A DNA stretch of 44,850 bases from Chryseobacterium sp. S0630 (GCF_024158915.1 NZ_JAMZGF010000044.1:1-44850), one strand, 5' to 3'; shown: positions 33,722 through 42,585, counted from the stretch's first letter. Numbers and translations are program-made. The notes: generated from the letters alone by a model not told the origin.

Positions 33722-34234
33722 ATGAAAAAAGTTATTGTCGACATGGACGGGGTAATGGCGGATGTATATCATCAGCTGGTACAATTTGAAAAAAGAGATA
33801 CAGGAAGAGAAATTGAAATCAGTGATTTGGCTGGTAAGCCTGAAATAGAGTCTTTTCCCAATGGAAAAAAGCACGTGAATGAAATAGGTTTTTTCAGAAC
33901 CTTACCTGTCATGAAAGGAAGCCGTGAGGCAATGGAATATCTGAATAATAAATACGAACTCTATATTGTATCTGCCGGAATGGAGTTTCCGAACAGCTTA
34001 AGAGAAAAATATGACTGGCTGGCAGAGCATTTTCCATTCATTACCTGGGAACAGATTGTTCTTTGTGGAAGTAAAAAAGTAGTGTCCGGAGATATCATGA
34101 TTGATGATTATCCTAAAAATTTAGATCATTTTTCAGGGCAGAGACTGATATTTACCCAACCTCATAATGAACTGATAGAAAATGAAACTTACGAAAGAGT
34201 TCATTCCTGGGAAGAAATTATGAGTATCCTTTAA
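33722..34234 (+). CDS. 5'(3')-deoxyribonucleotidase-like phosphatase (NT5C family)
   Basis: 170 aa, HAD superfamily. The catalytic nucleophile motif is MKKVIVDMDGVMADVY (DxDGV, Asp7 and Asp9). Motif II follows in YELYIVSAGMEFPNSL, and the acidic motif IV is SGDIMIDDYPKNLDHF. This matches bacterial NT5C proteins, which dephosphorylate (deoxy)nucleoside monophosphates. It is cytosolic. A deoC aldolase that would consume the resulting deoxyribose phosphate is 7 kb away but is not linked. It is monocistronic with a clear promoter. Confidence 0.92.
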   Translation: MKKVIVDMDGVMADVYHQLVQFEKRDTGREIEISDLAGKPEIESFPNGKKHVNEIGFFRTLPVMKGSREAMEYLNNKYELYIVSAGMEFPNSLREKYDWLAEHFPFITWEQIVLCGSKKVVSGDIMIDDYPKNLDHFSGQRLIFTQPHNELIENETYERVHSWEEIMSIL

Positions 34235-34315
34235 GTAGGAAATATTTTAAACAACTTTAACTAAAGGGAGAATAATTTTAATAAAGTATTGGGATAGCGG
34301 ACTGTTTAAAATAAA

Positions 34316-34323
34316 TAAGTTTG
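34316..34323 (+). promoter_or_regulatory. Candidate -7 box of the hydrolase-fusion gene
   Basis: TAAGTTTG matches TAnnTTTG and overlaps the TTG at 34321 that would otherwise be an alternative start, so the start at 34339 is preferred with a leader of about 10 bases. Confidence 0.5.
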
Positions 34324-34338
34324 CGTCAAACTTTTATC

Positions 34339-35994
34339 ATGAAAATATCTCATACTTTATTCTTCCTTTTGACAGCTTCAGCCTTTCATGGCCAGGTTAT
34401 TTCCGGAACCATTATTTCTAAAAATGAAAACCATCCAATTCCTTATGTGAAAATTGGAATTGAAAAAAAAACCATCGGAACAATCTCGGATGAAAAAGGA
34501 AATTTTTCAATTGATCTTTCCAATACAGATCCTCAGCAGAAAATAATAATAGAAGTACCAGGATTTGACCCTTACCAGGAAACAATACAGAATTTTAAAA
34601 AAAATGATCAGCAAAAAATATTTTTAACAGAGAAAACTAAAAATATTAAAGAGATTACCATTAAGCCTAAAAAACTTATTGATAAAAACTGGGGAGTCAA
34701 TACCAAGACAAAAAGTGTTATGTACTCTGTAAATCCACACCTCAGAAAAGAAGATTTTCTTGGTGAAACCGCATTGGCTTTTAATGCTAAAAAGAAATCA
34801 AAGATTAAGAATATTAACCTGAATATTGCCAGCTATACCTCAGATAAGCCTGTCGTTATGCGGTATACTATTTATAGTGAAAAAGAGGGTTTTCCGGATA
34901 AAAATATTCTTGATGAGGAAATTACTGTTGAACTTACCAGCGATATGATTAAAGACGGAACTTATACATTGGATGTTAATGACCGTAATATCTGGGTTCA
35001 TGGAAAATTTTTTATAGGAATTCAGTTTTTAAAAGAATTTGAAGGGAGAGTCAATATAAGTGCAGCATTGTTCAAAACAGGATTTATAAGGAAATTTTAT
35101 GGAGACTGGACAAAAGTGACTCTTGCAGCACCTGCCATTAATATCGATGTAAAAATGGATAAAAACGGAGACAAAAATATGGATGATGAAAACGGTTTTG
35201 CAGATGATAGCGCAGAAGCACTGATGCCTGATGTATCAAAATATATTCAGGAATCGGAACAAACAGCGTATGGTCAAAATAAAACGGTGGGAAATTATCT
35301 GAAACTTCAGGATACCAACCTTTATTATGAAGTGTATGGTGAAGGAGAACCATTGATTCTGCTTCATGGCAATTCCGGAAGTATTAAAGATTTTTATCAG
35401 CAGATTCCTGTTTTATCAAAGCAGTATAAAGTAATTGCTATAGATACAAGAGGACAAGGAAAAAGTATAGATTCTTCTAAAAAGGATTTTACTTATAAAA
35501 TGTTTGCTGATGATGTAAAAGCAGTTACAGATCAGTTAAAGCTTAATAAAGTAAATATCGCAGGCTGGAGTGATGGCGGAAATACCGGACTGGAATTTGC
35601 CCTGAAATATCCTGAAAAACTGAATAAGCTGATTGCAATTGGAGCCAACGCATTTCCTGATGGAGTGGATGACAGGCTTACTGATCATTTTGAAAATAAA
35701 ATGCTGGTGATGAAAGAACTGAAGGATCCGGAAAAGTTTAATGAACAAAGGCTTTTGAAAATTATGCTGACACAGCCGCGCATTGAGAAGAAAGATTTAA
35801 ATAAAATTGGAAGTAAAGTATTGGTTATTGCCGGTGATAAAGATGTTATTAAACAGGAGCATACCGAACTTATTGCTAAAGAAATACCCAATGCCGAACT
35901 TAAAATCTACAGCAATGCCACCCATATGATTCCTTTTGAAAACGCAGATCAACTCAATACAGATATTCTGAATTTTTTAGGGAAAAGTAATTAA
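34339..35994 (+). CDS. Secreted CarboxypepD_reg-like / alpha-beta hydrolase fusion
   Basis: 551 aa from the ATG at 34339. Signal peptide MKISHTLFFLLTASAFHGQ. Residues ~20-100 are a carboxypeptidase-regulatory-like (CarbopepD_reg_2) domain: GTIISKNENHPIPYVKIGIE, then TIGTISDEKGNFSIDLS. A middle beta-rich domain of about 170 residues (~105-270) is not recognised. A short Asp/Asn-rich acidic linker (DKNGDKNMDDENGF) resembles a calcium-binding loop. Residues ~318-551 are an alpha/beta hydrolase with LILLHGNSGSIKDFYQQI, nucleophile Ser411 in GWSDGG, Asp502 in IAGDKD and His529 in NATHMIPF. A complete triad suggests an active esterase or related enzyme outside the inner membrane. Confidence 0.88.
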   Translation: MKISHTLFFLLTASAFHGQVISGTIISKNENHPIPYVKIGIEKKTIGTISDEKGNFSIDLSNTDPQQKIIIEVPGFDPYQETIQNFKKNDQQKIFLTEKTKNIKEITIKPKKLIDKNWGVNTKTKSVMYSVNPHLRKEDFLGETALAFNAKKKSKIKNINLNIASYTSDKPVVMRYTIYSEKEGFPDKNILDEEITVELTSDMIKDGTYTLDVNDRNIWVHGKFFIGIQFLKEFEGRVNISAALFKTGFIRKFYGDWTKVTLAAPAINIDVKMDKNGDKNMDDENGFADDSAEALMPDVSKYIQESEQTAYGQNKTVGNYLKLQDTNLYYEVYGEGEPLILLHGNSGSIKDFYQQIPVLSKQYKVIAIDTRGQGKSIDSSKKDFTYKMFADDVKAVTDQLKLNKVNIAGWSDGGNTGLEFALKYPEKLNKLIAIGANAFPDGVDDRLTDHFENKMLVMKELKDPEKFNEQRLLKIMLTQPRIEKKDLNKIGSKVLVIAGDKDVIKQEHTELIAKEIPNAELKIYSNATHMIPFENADQLNTDILNFLGKSN

Positions 35995-36000
35995 TAAAGG

Positions 36001-36037
36001 CTGGAAGCGGGGAGATGGAGGATGGAAGATGGAAGTG
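36001..36037 (+). repeat. Purine-rich GGAAGATGGA-type repeat tract
   Basis: Between the hydrolase fusion and the GH25 gene there is a run of GGAAG/GGAGATGGA words on the plus strand (36001-36037). Such tracts occur in Chryseobacterium intergenic DNA; no matching complementary arm is present here. Confidence 0.4.
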
Positions 36038-36114
36038 ATATCAGTAGCTTATTTTAAAAATTGGCTCATTGAAATTTTATCAACTCCTATTTTTCTGCTT
36101 TCATTTTCTTTCTT

Positions 36115-36978
36115 CTAATCCAGTGTCAATCTTTTTAACGACCACGAATTACCATTGTAAATATCAAGATCCACTTTAGCGTTGATACCATGAACAATTC
36201 CGTTTTCTGTAAACTGCCAGAAATCCCACTCATCATCTGGTGAAGGAGACGGAACATCATTGTAATTGGCCAGCCATAAAGGGTAACCTTCAAACTCGCC
36301 TTTCAGAAAATCTTTATAATAATGATAGTAGGTATAGATAATCGGCTTTTCACCATACGCCTCTTCTACAATTTTACACCATACTTTCAGATCTTCAATC
36401 AGTTTTTTATTGGTTTTACGCTTTGGGATTTTTTCAATATCAAGAATAGGGGGAAGATCTCCGCTTTCAAGTTTTACATTCTCTAAAAAATTATTGGCCT
36501 GGATTACAGGATCTTCATCGGCTCTGTAAAAATGGTAGGCGCCACGGATAAGATCATGCTTTTTAGCACTTTCCCAGAATTCGTCAAAATGTTTATCGGC
36601 ACTTCGGTTTCCCATCGTTGCACGCATGACAACAAATTCTAAAGGAATTGTTTTATTTCCGATGCTGAGACTATCCCATTTGATATCTTCCCGGTTCTGA
36701 TAATGAGAAACATCAAAACCATAGGTTTTATCAAGGTTGCTGGCTAATATTCTTTGGATTCTTGAGGCTTCCTTTTCACTGTTATGAAGCTTTTTATGTT
36801 TAAATTTATTAAAGTACAATGCATAGTAATAACTGATAGACTGTCTTAAATAAAGTCCTGTTCCTACTAATGCTATCATTAAAATAGCCAATATCACCCA
36901 TCTTCGGAAAAAATACTTCTTCCGTCTTGATTTATGGACTTGTTTGGCAGTTTTTTTGGTGTACTTTTTTGGTGTCAT
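36115..36978 (-). CDS. Glycoside hydrolase family 25 (lysozyme-type muramidase), membrane-anchored
   Basis: About 287 aa. After a very basic cytosolic N-terminus (KKYTKKTAKQVHKSRRKKYFFRR) comes one membrane helix (WVILAILMIALVGTGLYL), then a GH25 domain: YGFDVSHYQNREDIKWDSL at the start, PPILDIEK carrying the catalytic Asp/Glu, and YPLWLANYND near the end. It cleaves the MurNAc-GlcNAc bond of peptidoglycan from the periplasmic side. The frame starts at 36990, but a TAGTTTTG box at 36988-36995 overlaps that codon, so I take 36978. It is divergent from the NDH-2-like gene. Confidence 0.9.
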   Translation of the reverse strand: MTPKKYTKKTAKQVHKSRRKKYFFRRWVILAILMIALVGTGLYLRQSISYYYALYFNKFKHKKLHNSEKEASRIQRILASNLDKTYGFDVSHYQNREDIKWDSLSIGNKTIPLEFVVMRATMGNRSADKHFDEFWESAKKHDLIRGAYHFYRADEDPVIQANNFLENVKLESGDLPPILDIEKIPKRKTNKKLIEDLKVWCKIVEEAYGEKPIIYTYYHYYKDFLKGEFEGYPLWLANYNDVPSPSPDDEWDFWQFTENGIVHGINAKVDLDIYNGNSWSLKRLTLD

Positions 36979-36987
36979 AAAGTTTTG

Positions 36988-36995
36988 CAAAACTA
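36988..36995 (-). promoter_or_regulatory. Candidate -7 box of the GH25 gene
   Basis: TAGTTTTG on the minus strand fits TAnnTTTG; its last base is 9 bases upstream of the chosen start. There is no -33 TTG at standard spacing, so this is weak. Confidence 0.3.
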
Positions 36996-37030
36996 ACTTT
37001 TTTCACTGCTAAATGCTAAAATAAAATCAG

Positions 37031-37038
37031 TAAATTTG
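37031..37038 (+). promoter_or_regulatory. Candidate -7 box of the NDH-2-like gene, adjacent to start codon
   Basis: TAAATTTG ends only 6 bases before the ATG at 37045, so transcription would begin at or next to the start codon (leaderless mRNA). No obvious ribosome-binding site precedes the ATG. Confidence 0.5.
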
Positions 37039-37044
37039 TGTATT

Positions 37045-38307
37045 ATGGAAACACGCGAAAAAATCATCATTATTGGAGGAGGATTTGCGGGGCTGCAGCT
37101 TGCAAAAACATTGAATAACAAGAACAAAAAGGTCATTGTTCTGGATCGGATGAACCACCATATGTTTCAGCCGCTTTTTTATCAGGTAGCCTCAGGGAGG
37201 ATAGAACCTTCCAACATTTCCTTTCCCTTCAGAAAGATTTTTCAGCAGTCCAGAAACACACAGTTCCGTATGACGGAAGTCAAAGAAATAGATCCTGCCA
37301 ACAATAAAGTCATTACAGACGAAGCAGAATTTACCTATGATAAACTCATCATTGCAACGGGCTGTAAAACTAATTTTTTCGGAAACAAAGAATTGGAAGG
37401 AAAAGCTTTCGGAATGAAAAATACCCAGGAAGCCATCAGTATCAGAAATCATGTTTTGATGACCTTTGAAAAACTGATTATTGAAAAAAGCCGAAGCGAT
37501 GACGGAAACTGGAATATTGTTATCGTTGGAAGCGGTCCTACCGGAGTAGAACTGGCAGGAGCTTTTGCTGAAATGAAAAAAGACATCCTTCCAAGAGATT
37601 ATCCTTATATGAATTTTGATCATCTGAAGATTATTCTGGTAAGTTCTACCGAGAAGCCATTGGCTGTAATGAGTAGCGAAGCACAGGATAAATCTGAGAA
37701 ATATCTTAAAGACTTAGGAGTCTCTTTTATGAGTGGGGAAGTGGTAACGGATTATGACGGAGATAAAGTTCATTTGAAAAGCGGAAAAGAAATTCCATCC
37801 AATAATGTGATCTGGGCAGCTGGAGTTACAGGAAATGTTGTAGGAGGTTTTCCGGAAGAAAAATTAGTAAGAAACAGATATATTGTAGACCGATATAATA
37901 AAATACAAGGGTACGATAATATTTATGCTATCGGGGATATTGCCTATATGGAAACTCCTAAATATCCACAGGGACATCCTCAGGTAGCCAACGTAGCCAT
38001 TAATCAGGCAAAAAATTTAGGTAAAAATCTATTAAAGAAAACTCAGGAAGAGTGGAAGGAATACGAGTATGATGACAAAGGCTCATTAGCGACTATTGGG
38101 AAGCACAGAGCGGTTGTAGATCTGCCGTTTATAAAATTTCAGGGATTTCTGGCGTGGTATTTCTGGATGTTTCTCCATTTAATGCTAATTTTGAGCGTTC
38201 GAAATAAACTGGCCATATTCTTCAACTGGATGTGGAGTTATATCAACAAAGATTCTTCTTTAAGATTAATTATTATACCTACTAAGAAAAACGGAACATT
38301 ACAATGA
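37045..38307 (+). CDS. NAD(P)/FAD-dependent oxidoreductase, type II NADH dehydrogenase-like
   Basis: About 420 aa from the ATG at 37045 (METREKIIIIGGGFAGLQ). Two Rossmann folds are visible: IIIIGGGFAGLQLAKTL at the N-terminus for FAD and NIVIVGSGPTGVELAGAFAEM for NADH. The FAD-binding C-terminal motif NIYAIGDIAYME precedes a region QVANVAINQAKNLGKNLL. The hydrophobic C-terminal stretch (FLAWYFWMFLHLMLILSV) would peripherally anchor it to the inner membrane, as in NDH-2. It transfers electrons from NADH to quinone without proton pumping. A TAAATTTG box ends 6 bases upstream. Its stop overlaps the trmD start by 4 bases. Confidence 0.94.
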   Translation: METREKIIIIGGGFAGLQLAKTLNNKNKKVIVLDRMNHHMFQPLFYQVASGRIEPSNISFPFRKIFQQSRNTQFRMTEVKEIDPANNKVITDEAEFTYDKLIIATGCKTNFFGNKELEGKAFGMKNTQEAISIRNHVLMTFEKLIIEKSRSDDGNWNIVIVGSGPTGVELAGAFAEMKKDILPRDYPYMNFDHLKIILVSSTEKPLAVMSSEAQDKSEKYLKDLGVSFMSGEVVTDYDGDKVHLKSGKEIPSNNVIWAAGVTGNVVGGFPEEKLVRNRYIVDRYNKIQGYDNIYAIGDIAYMETPKYPQGHPQVANVAINQAKNLGKNLLKKTQEEWKEYEYDDKGSLATIGKHRAVVDLPFIKFQGFLAWYFWMFLHLMLILSVRNKLAIFFNWMWSYINKDSSLRLIIIPTKKNGTLQ

Positions 38308-38975
38308 GAATTGACATAATAAGCGTACTTCCGGAATTGATGGAGAGTCCGTTCCAAACTTCTATTTTGAAAAGAGCAATGGATAAAGGACTGGTAGAAG
38401 TACATTTTCACCATTTGAGAGACTGGGCAATCAATAAGCACAGACAAATTGATGATGAGCCTTACGGAGGCGGAGCAGGAATGGTAATGATGGTTGAGCC
38501 ATTGGATAAATGTATATCGGAGCTTAAATCTCAAAGAAATTATGATGAAGTGATCTATCTGACTCCGGATGGGGTAACTTTAAACCAAAAAATAGCCAAT
38601 TCATTGTCTATCAAAGAGAATTTAATTTTTCTTTGCGGACATTACAAAGGAATAGATCAAAGGGTAAGAGATCTTCATATCACCAAAGAAATTTCAATTG
38701 GAGATTACGTTCTTACAGGAGGAGAACTGGCTGCCTGTGTTTTGGCAGACTCAATTATCAGATTGCTTCCCGGAGTTTTGAATGATGAACAAAGCGCCTT
38801 AACAGACAGTTTTCAGGATGATCTTCTTTCACCACCTATCTATACCAGACCTGAAAGTTATAAAGGGCTGGATGTTCCTAAAATCCTGTTGAGTGGGAAT
38901 TTCGGAAAAATTGAAGAATGGCGTCATGATGAAGCCGTAAGAATTACAAAGGAAAAACGCCCCGATTTACTGTAG
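38304..38975 (+). CDS. trmD: tRNA (guanine-N1)-methyltransferase
   Basis: Methylates G37 of tRNAs reading C/G-ending codons, preventing +1 frameshifting. 223 aa, slightly short but complete. N-terminus MRIDIISVLPELMESPFQTSIL, then DDEPYGGGAGMVM, the trefoil-knot SAM-binding region LIFLCGHYKGIDQRVRD and SIGDYVLTGGELAACVLAD, and the C-terminal LSPPIYTRPESYKGLDVP. Homodimeric, essential in most bacteria. Its ATG overlaps the stop of the NDH-2 gene (ATGA), suggesting translational coupling with it. The usual neighbours rplS and rpsP are absent here. Confidence 0.97.
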   Translation: MRIDIISVLPELMESPFQTSILKRAMDKGLVEVHFHHLRDWAINKHRQIDDEPYGGGAGMVMMVEPLDKCISELKSQRNYDEVIYLTPDGVTLNQKIANSLSIKENLIFLCGHYKGIDQRVRDLHITKEISIGDYVLTGGELAACVLADSIIRLLPGVLNDEQSALTDSFQDDLLSPPIYTRPESYKGLDVPKILLSGNFGKIEEWRHDEAVRITKEKRPDLL

Positions 38976-39356
38976 ACGAAAATTTTCAGAAATGATCTAA
39001 TTTTTGCTTCAATATTTAATTCCATTTATTATAGATAAATGGAATAATATTTGTTGTAATTTTAATAAGTGTGAAAAATATTAATGTTTCTGATTTTAAA
39101 TTGAAAATTTATTTCTATTATTCCATATTTTGTTTATTGTCTCAATTTTGATTAATATATCGAAACTGCGGGATGGTTGAAAAATTAATTCATAATGACT
39201 TATTTCATTAGTATTTTTTACTATATTTGAATTGTTTTTTATTGGAAATTGATTTACTGTTTTAGACGTAAATCACAAAAATTTGAAAAAAAATAATAAA
39301 TTTACATCTTAAAGTAAAAAGGACATAATAAATTAAAAGTATAGAAATTAGTGTAG
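38976..39356. other. AT-rich intergenic region, no gene seen
   Basis: 381 bases between trmD and the EEP gene with no open frame of note. It contains a TATATTTG box at 39222-39229 that could drive the downstream gene, though it is about 127 bases from the start codon. No terminator hairpin after trmD is convincing. Confidence 0.5.
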
Positions 39357-40292
39357 ATGGAGCTGTTCTCTTTTTATAATGTTGAAAATTTATTTTTACC
39401 TGATCCGAAACCTGTCCACAAATTAGATCCTACTCGGTCAGGATTAAGGAATTGGGATGAAAAGAGATATAGAAATAAGCTTTTCAAAATCTCTCATGTA
39501 TTTCAGTTGATGAAGGAGGAGAATGAAGTATTACCATTTGTAATAGGATTATCTGAAGTTTCCGGAAGGAAAGTTTTGGAAGATCTTGTAGAAATGGAGC
39601 CCTTTAATTCGGAATATGGAATTGTACATTACAATTCTATGGACGAACGAAAAGTGGATGTAGCCATGTTATATGATAAAAATAAAGTAGAGGTAATAGA
39701 TTCGGAAACCATTACTTTCTTTTTTGAAATAGTAAATAAAAACACAGAAAATTACGACACAACCCGAGACGTACTTTTTTCAAAAATTAAATATAAAGGG
39801 GAAATTATTAATGTCTTTATCGCCCATCTTCCCTCTAAGCGCGAAAAAGATATCAATAAACCTAAAAGAGCCTTTATATTGAATGAAGTACGGGAACGGA
39901 TTATGAAAATTATAAATGCTGATAAAGAGCATGTTATATTGTGTGGTGATTTTAACGAAAACCCGGATGATGAAAATTTAGTACAGATTCTCTATGACAA
40001 TGACCATGAGAAGGTTTTAATGAACCCTTTTCAACAATTGTTTTCTACAAGAAATTATTCTACTTTTCATTATAAATCTGGATTGCTGTATGATCAGATC
40101 ATTATGTCAAGATCTTTGCTTGATAATAAGACGCTGGCTTTTCAGGATGCCCATATATTTAATTCTGAAAAAATCCGCAGCAGAACCAGAAATTTTGAAG
40201 GACGGCCTTTCCGAACTTATGCCGGTACCCGGTATTTAGGTGGATATAGCGATCACTTTCCGGTTTTTGTAAAATTTAAAAATTTACATTAA
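39357..40292 (+). CDS. Endonuclease/exonuclease/phosphatase family protein
   Basis: 311 aa, cytosolic (no signal peptide). EEP-fold motifs: MELFSFYNVENLFLPDP at the N-terminus (metal-binding Asn), FVIGLSEVSGRKVLEDLV with the catalytic Glu, NVFIAHLPSKR with the His, VILCGDFNENPDDENL with the metal/catalytic Asp-Asn, and a final GGYSDHFPVFVKF with the Asp-His pair. Hydrolyses phosphodiesters of nucleic acid or small molecules; the true substrate is unknown. It precedes the Lrp gene by 27 bases, so a three-gene unit with Lrp and deoC is possible. Confidence 0.9.
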   Translation: MELFSFYNVENLFLPDPKPVHKLDPTRSGLRNWDEKRYRNKLFKISHVFQLMKEENEVLPFVIGLSEVSGRKVLEDLVEMEPFNSEYGIVHYNSMDERKVDVAMLYDKNKVEVIDSETITFFFEIVNKNTENYDTTRDVLFSKIKYKGEIINVFIAHLPSKREKDINKPKRAFILNEVRERIMKIINADKEHVILCGDFNENPDDENLVQILYDNDHEKVLMNPFQQLFSTRNYSTFHYKSGLLYDQIIMSRSLLDNKTLAFQDAHIFNSEKIRSRTRNFEGRPFRTYAGTRYLGGYSDHFPVFVKFKNLH

Positions 40293-40319
40293 AAAACATA
40301 AATAATAAAAAAGTAGAAA

Positions 40320-40790
40320 ATGAAAAATTCGAGCAACACAAGCTACCATTTAGATTCTATTGACAAAGAAATCATCTACATGTTGATGGATAATGCTAAA
40401 ACTTCTTTAGCCCACATTTCAAAAAATGTTGGAATTTCCACCACTGCAGTGCATCAAAGAATCAAAAAACTCGAACATGCAGGAGTTATTGAAAATTCAA
40501 TATCATTTCTTAACCCTAAGAAAATTGGATACAAAGTGATTTCCTACATCGGTGTATTTCTGGATCAGCCAAGCCATTATCCGGAAGTGGTAAAGTCTTT
40601 GCATGATATCAACGAAGTAGTGGAAGCCCACTATACTACAGGAAATTATACTATTTTCCTGAAAGTGCTTTGTAAAGACAATGATCATTTAATGCAAATC
40701 CTTAGTAAGCTTCAAAAGCTGAAGGGAGTAACAAGAACAGAAACTTTTATATCTTTAGAACAAGGTATTTACAGACAATTGAAAGTATAA
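40320..40790 (+). CDS. Lrp/AsnC family transcriptional regulator
   Basis: 156 aa. The N-terminal helix-turn-helix is DSIDKEIIYMLMDNAKTSLAHI plus STTAVHQRIKKLEHAGVI; the C-terminal RAM (ligand-binding, oligomerisation) domain is KVISYIGVFLDQPSHYPEVV and VEAHYTTGNYTIFLKVLCKD with the conserved TRTETFISLEQ end. Lrp-type regulators respond to amino acids. It sits 4 bases before deoC, so it is almost certainly co-translated with it and may control it. Confidence 0.96.
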   Translation: MKNSSNTSYHLDSIDKEIIYMLMDNAKTSLAHISKNVGISTTAVHQRIKKLEHAGVIENSISFLNPKKIGYKVISYIGVFLDQPSHYPEVVKSLHDINEVVEAHYTTGNYTIFLKVLCKDNDHLMQILSKLQKLKGVTRTETFISLEQGIYRQLKV

Positions 40791-40794
40791 CAAT

Positions 40795-41538
40795 ATGAAC
40801 ATAGCCCAATATTTGGATTCAACTTACCTGAAAACTCCAGAACAGTCAGGTATTTCCCACGAAGAAACACTTCAAAAAGATAAAGAACTTGCTCAGGAAG
40901 CAATAGACAATGGTATTTTTGCCGTGATGATTCGACCGGATTATGTATCTGAGATTAAAAAATTTATTCAGGAAAGAAATTCAAATGTTGTAGTAGGAAC
41001 TGTAATAGGTTTCCACGAAGGAACGTACTCTATTGATGAAAAACTTGCAGAAGCTTCAAAAGCAATAGAAGACGGTGCAGATGAATTAGATTTTGTGATT
41101 AATTATACTGCTTATCTACAGGGGAATATAGAACTGGTAAGAGAAGAATTTGTAAAATGTACCCAATTATCTCTTGAGCATCATAAAGTTGCAAAATGGA
41201 TTATTGAAATTGCAGCATTAACTGATGAACAAATTGCAGATCTTACGAAAAAGATTTCTACCTGGGCAGAAGAAAATTTTTCTGAAAATGAGTTGTCGAA
41301 AATTTTTGTCAAGTCATCTACAGGATTTTATCAGACTGCTGAAGGAAAACCTAACGGAGCAACCTTTGAAGGAATAACAATTATGCTCAGCAATGCTGGG
41401 AAACTTCCTGTAAAAGCAGCAGGTGGAGTAAGAACTCCCGAAGATGCTGAAAAAATGATCAAAATGGGAGTTAAAAGAATTGGAACCTCTTCAGCTTTGG
41501 GATTAATTAAAAACGAATCTTCATCAGAAGGATATTAA
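40795..41538 (+). CDS. deoC: Deoxyribose-phosphate aldolase
   Basis: Splits 2-deoxyribose 5-phosphate into glyceraldehyde 3-phosphate and acetaldehyde in deoxynucleoside catabolism. 247 aa. TIM barrel with DSTYLKTPEQSG at the start, the conserved Asp in DGADELDFVINY, the Schiff-base lysine in KIFVKSSTGFY and the phosphate-binding loop PVKAAGGVRTPEDA. It is 4 bases after the Lrp gene and has a strong terminator at 41558-41585. The other deo genes (deoA, deoB, deoD) are not in the window. Confidence 0.96.
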   Translation: MNIAQYLDSTYLKTPEQSGISHEETLQKDKELAQEAIDNGIFAVMIRPDYVSEIKKFIQERNSNVVVGTVIGFHEGTYSIDEKLAEASKAIEDGADELDFVINYTAYLQGNIELVREEFVKCTQLSLEHHKVAKWIIEIAALTDEQIADLTKKISTWAEENFSENELSKIFVKSSTGFYQTAEGKPNGATFEGITIMLSNAGKLPVKAAGGVRTPEDAEKMIKMGVKRIGTSSALGLIKNESSSEGY

Positions 41539-41557
41539 TATTAAATTCTCAATATAA

Positions 41558-41590
41558 AAAAACCATCAGCTTGCTGATGGTTTTTATTTT
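41558..41590. terminator. Bidirectional terminator between deoC and dusB
   Basis: AAAAACCATCAG (41558-41569) pairs perfectly with CTGATGGTTTTT (41574-41585) around a 4-base loop (CTTG), with A- and T-rich flanks. It serves both converging genes. Confidence 0.92.
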
Positions 41591-42585
41591 TATAGTTGTG
41601 CCTGATACTCTTCGTAGAACTGTTGGGTTTCTTTAATCAAGCTGTTCATTTCTTCCATAGTGAACACTTCCAGGAATTTTTTTCTGAACTCCTTGAAATG
41701 AGGAATTCCTCGGAAATAGTTGCTGTAATGTTGTCTCATTTCAACCAATCCTAATCTTTCTCCTTTCCATTCTGCACTCCACTCAGCATGTTGACGAACA
41801 GCCAGTAATCGGTCTGAAATTGTCGGTTCAGGTAAATGCTCTCCTGTTTTAAAGAAATGTTTGATTTCATTAAAGATCCATGGATATCCAATAGCAGCAC
41901 GTCCGATCATAATACCGTCACATGCATACTTTTGTTTATACTCTAATGCTTTTTCAGCAGAATCTATATCACCATTTCCAAAAATTGGAATTTCAATATT
42001 AGGATTTTGTTTAATTCTTGAAATATGCTCCCAGTCTGCTTCACCCTTATACATTTGAGCACGGGTTCTTGCATGTATCGTAAGAGCTTTAATTCCTGTT
42101 TCCTGCAGACGCTCTGCTACTTCATCAATATTAATACTGGTGCTGTCCCATCCCAGACGGGTTTTTACCGTAACAGGAAGATGAGTAGAACTTACAACAG
42201 CTTTTGTAAGACGTACCATAAGGTCAATATCTTTCAAAACACCAGCTCCTGCTCCTTTGCAGACAACTTTTTTTACAGGACATCCAAAATTAATATCTAC
42301 CAGATCCGGATTTACCGTTTCAACAATTCTTGCAGACATAGCCATAGCTTCTTCGTCACCACCAAAAATCTGTATCCCAACGGGCCTTTCATAATCGAAA
42401 ATATCCAGCTTTTTACGACTCTTGATAGCGTCACGAATCAACCCTTCGGAAGAAATAAATTCCGAATACATTAAATCTGCACCATGCATTTTACACAAAC
42501 GTCTGAACGGAGGATCACTTACGTCTTCCATCGGAGCCAGCAAAAGTGGAAATTCCGGCAGTTCTATGTTGCCTATTTTTATCAT
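41590..42585 (-). CDS. dusB: tRNA dihydrouridine synthase, DusB type
   Basis: FMN/NADPH-dependent reduction of uridine to dihydrouridine in tRNA. 331 aa. TIM barrel with PLLLAPMEDVSDPPFRRLC (FMN-binding start), the active-site Cys in VDINFGCPVKKVVCKG, VTVKTRLGWD, ALTIHARTRAQMYKG and IFGNGDIDSAEKAL with DGIMIGRAAIGYPWIF. A TAAATTTG box lies 4 bases before the ATG, implying a leaderless transcript. It is monocistronic; no neighbouring fis or ispB-type partner. Confidence 0.95.
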   Translation of the reverse strand: MIKIGNIELPEFPLLLAPMEDVSDPPFRRLCKMHGADLMYSEFISSEGLIRDAIKSRKKLDIFDYERPVGIQIFGGDEEAMAMSARIVETVNPDLVDINFGCPVKKVVCKGAGAGVLKDIDLMVRLTKAVVSSTHLPVTVKTRLGWDSTSINIDEVAERLQETGIKALTIHARTRAQMYKGEADWEHISRIKQNPNIEIPIFGNGDIDSAEKALEYKQKYACDGIMIGRAAIGYPWIFNEIKHFFKTGEHLPEPTISDRLLAVRQHAEWSAEWKGERLGLVEMRQHYSNYFRGIPHFKEFRKKFLEVFTMEEMNSLIKETQQFYEEYQAQL

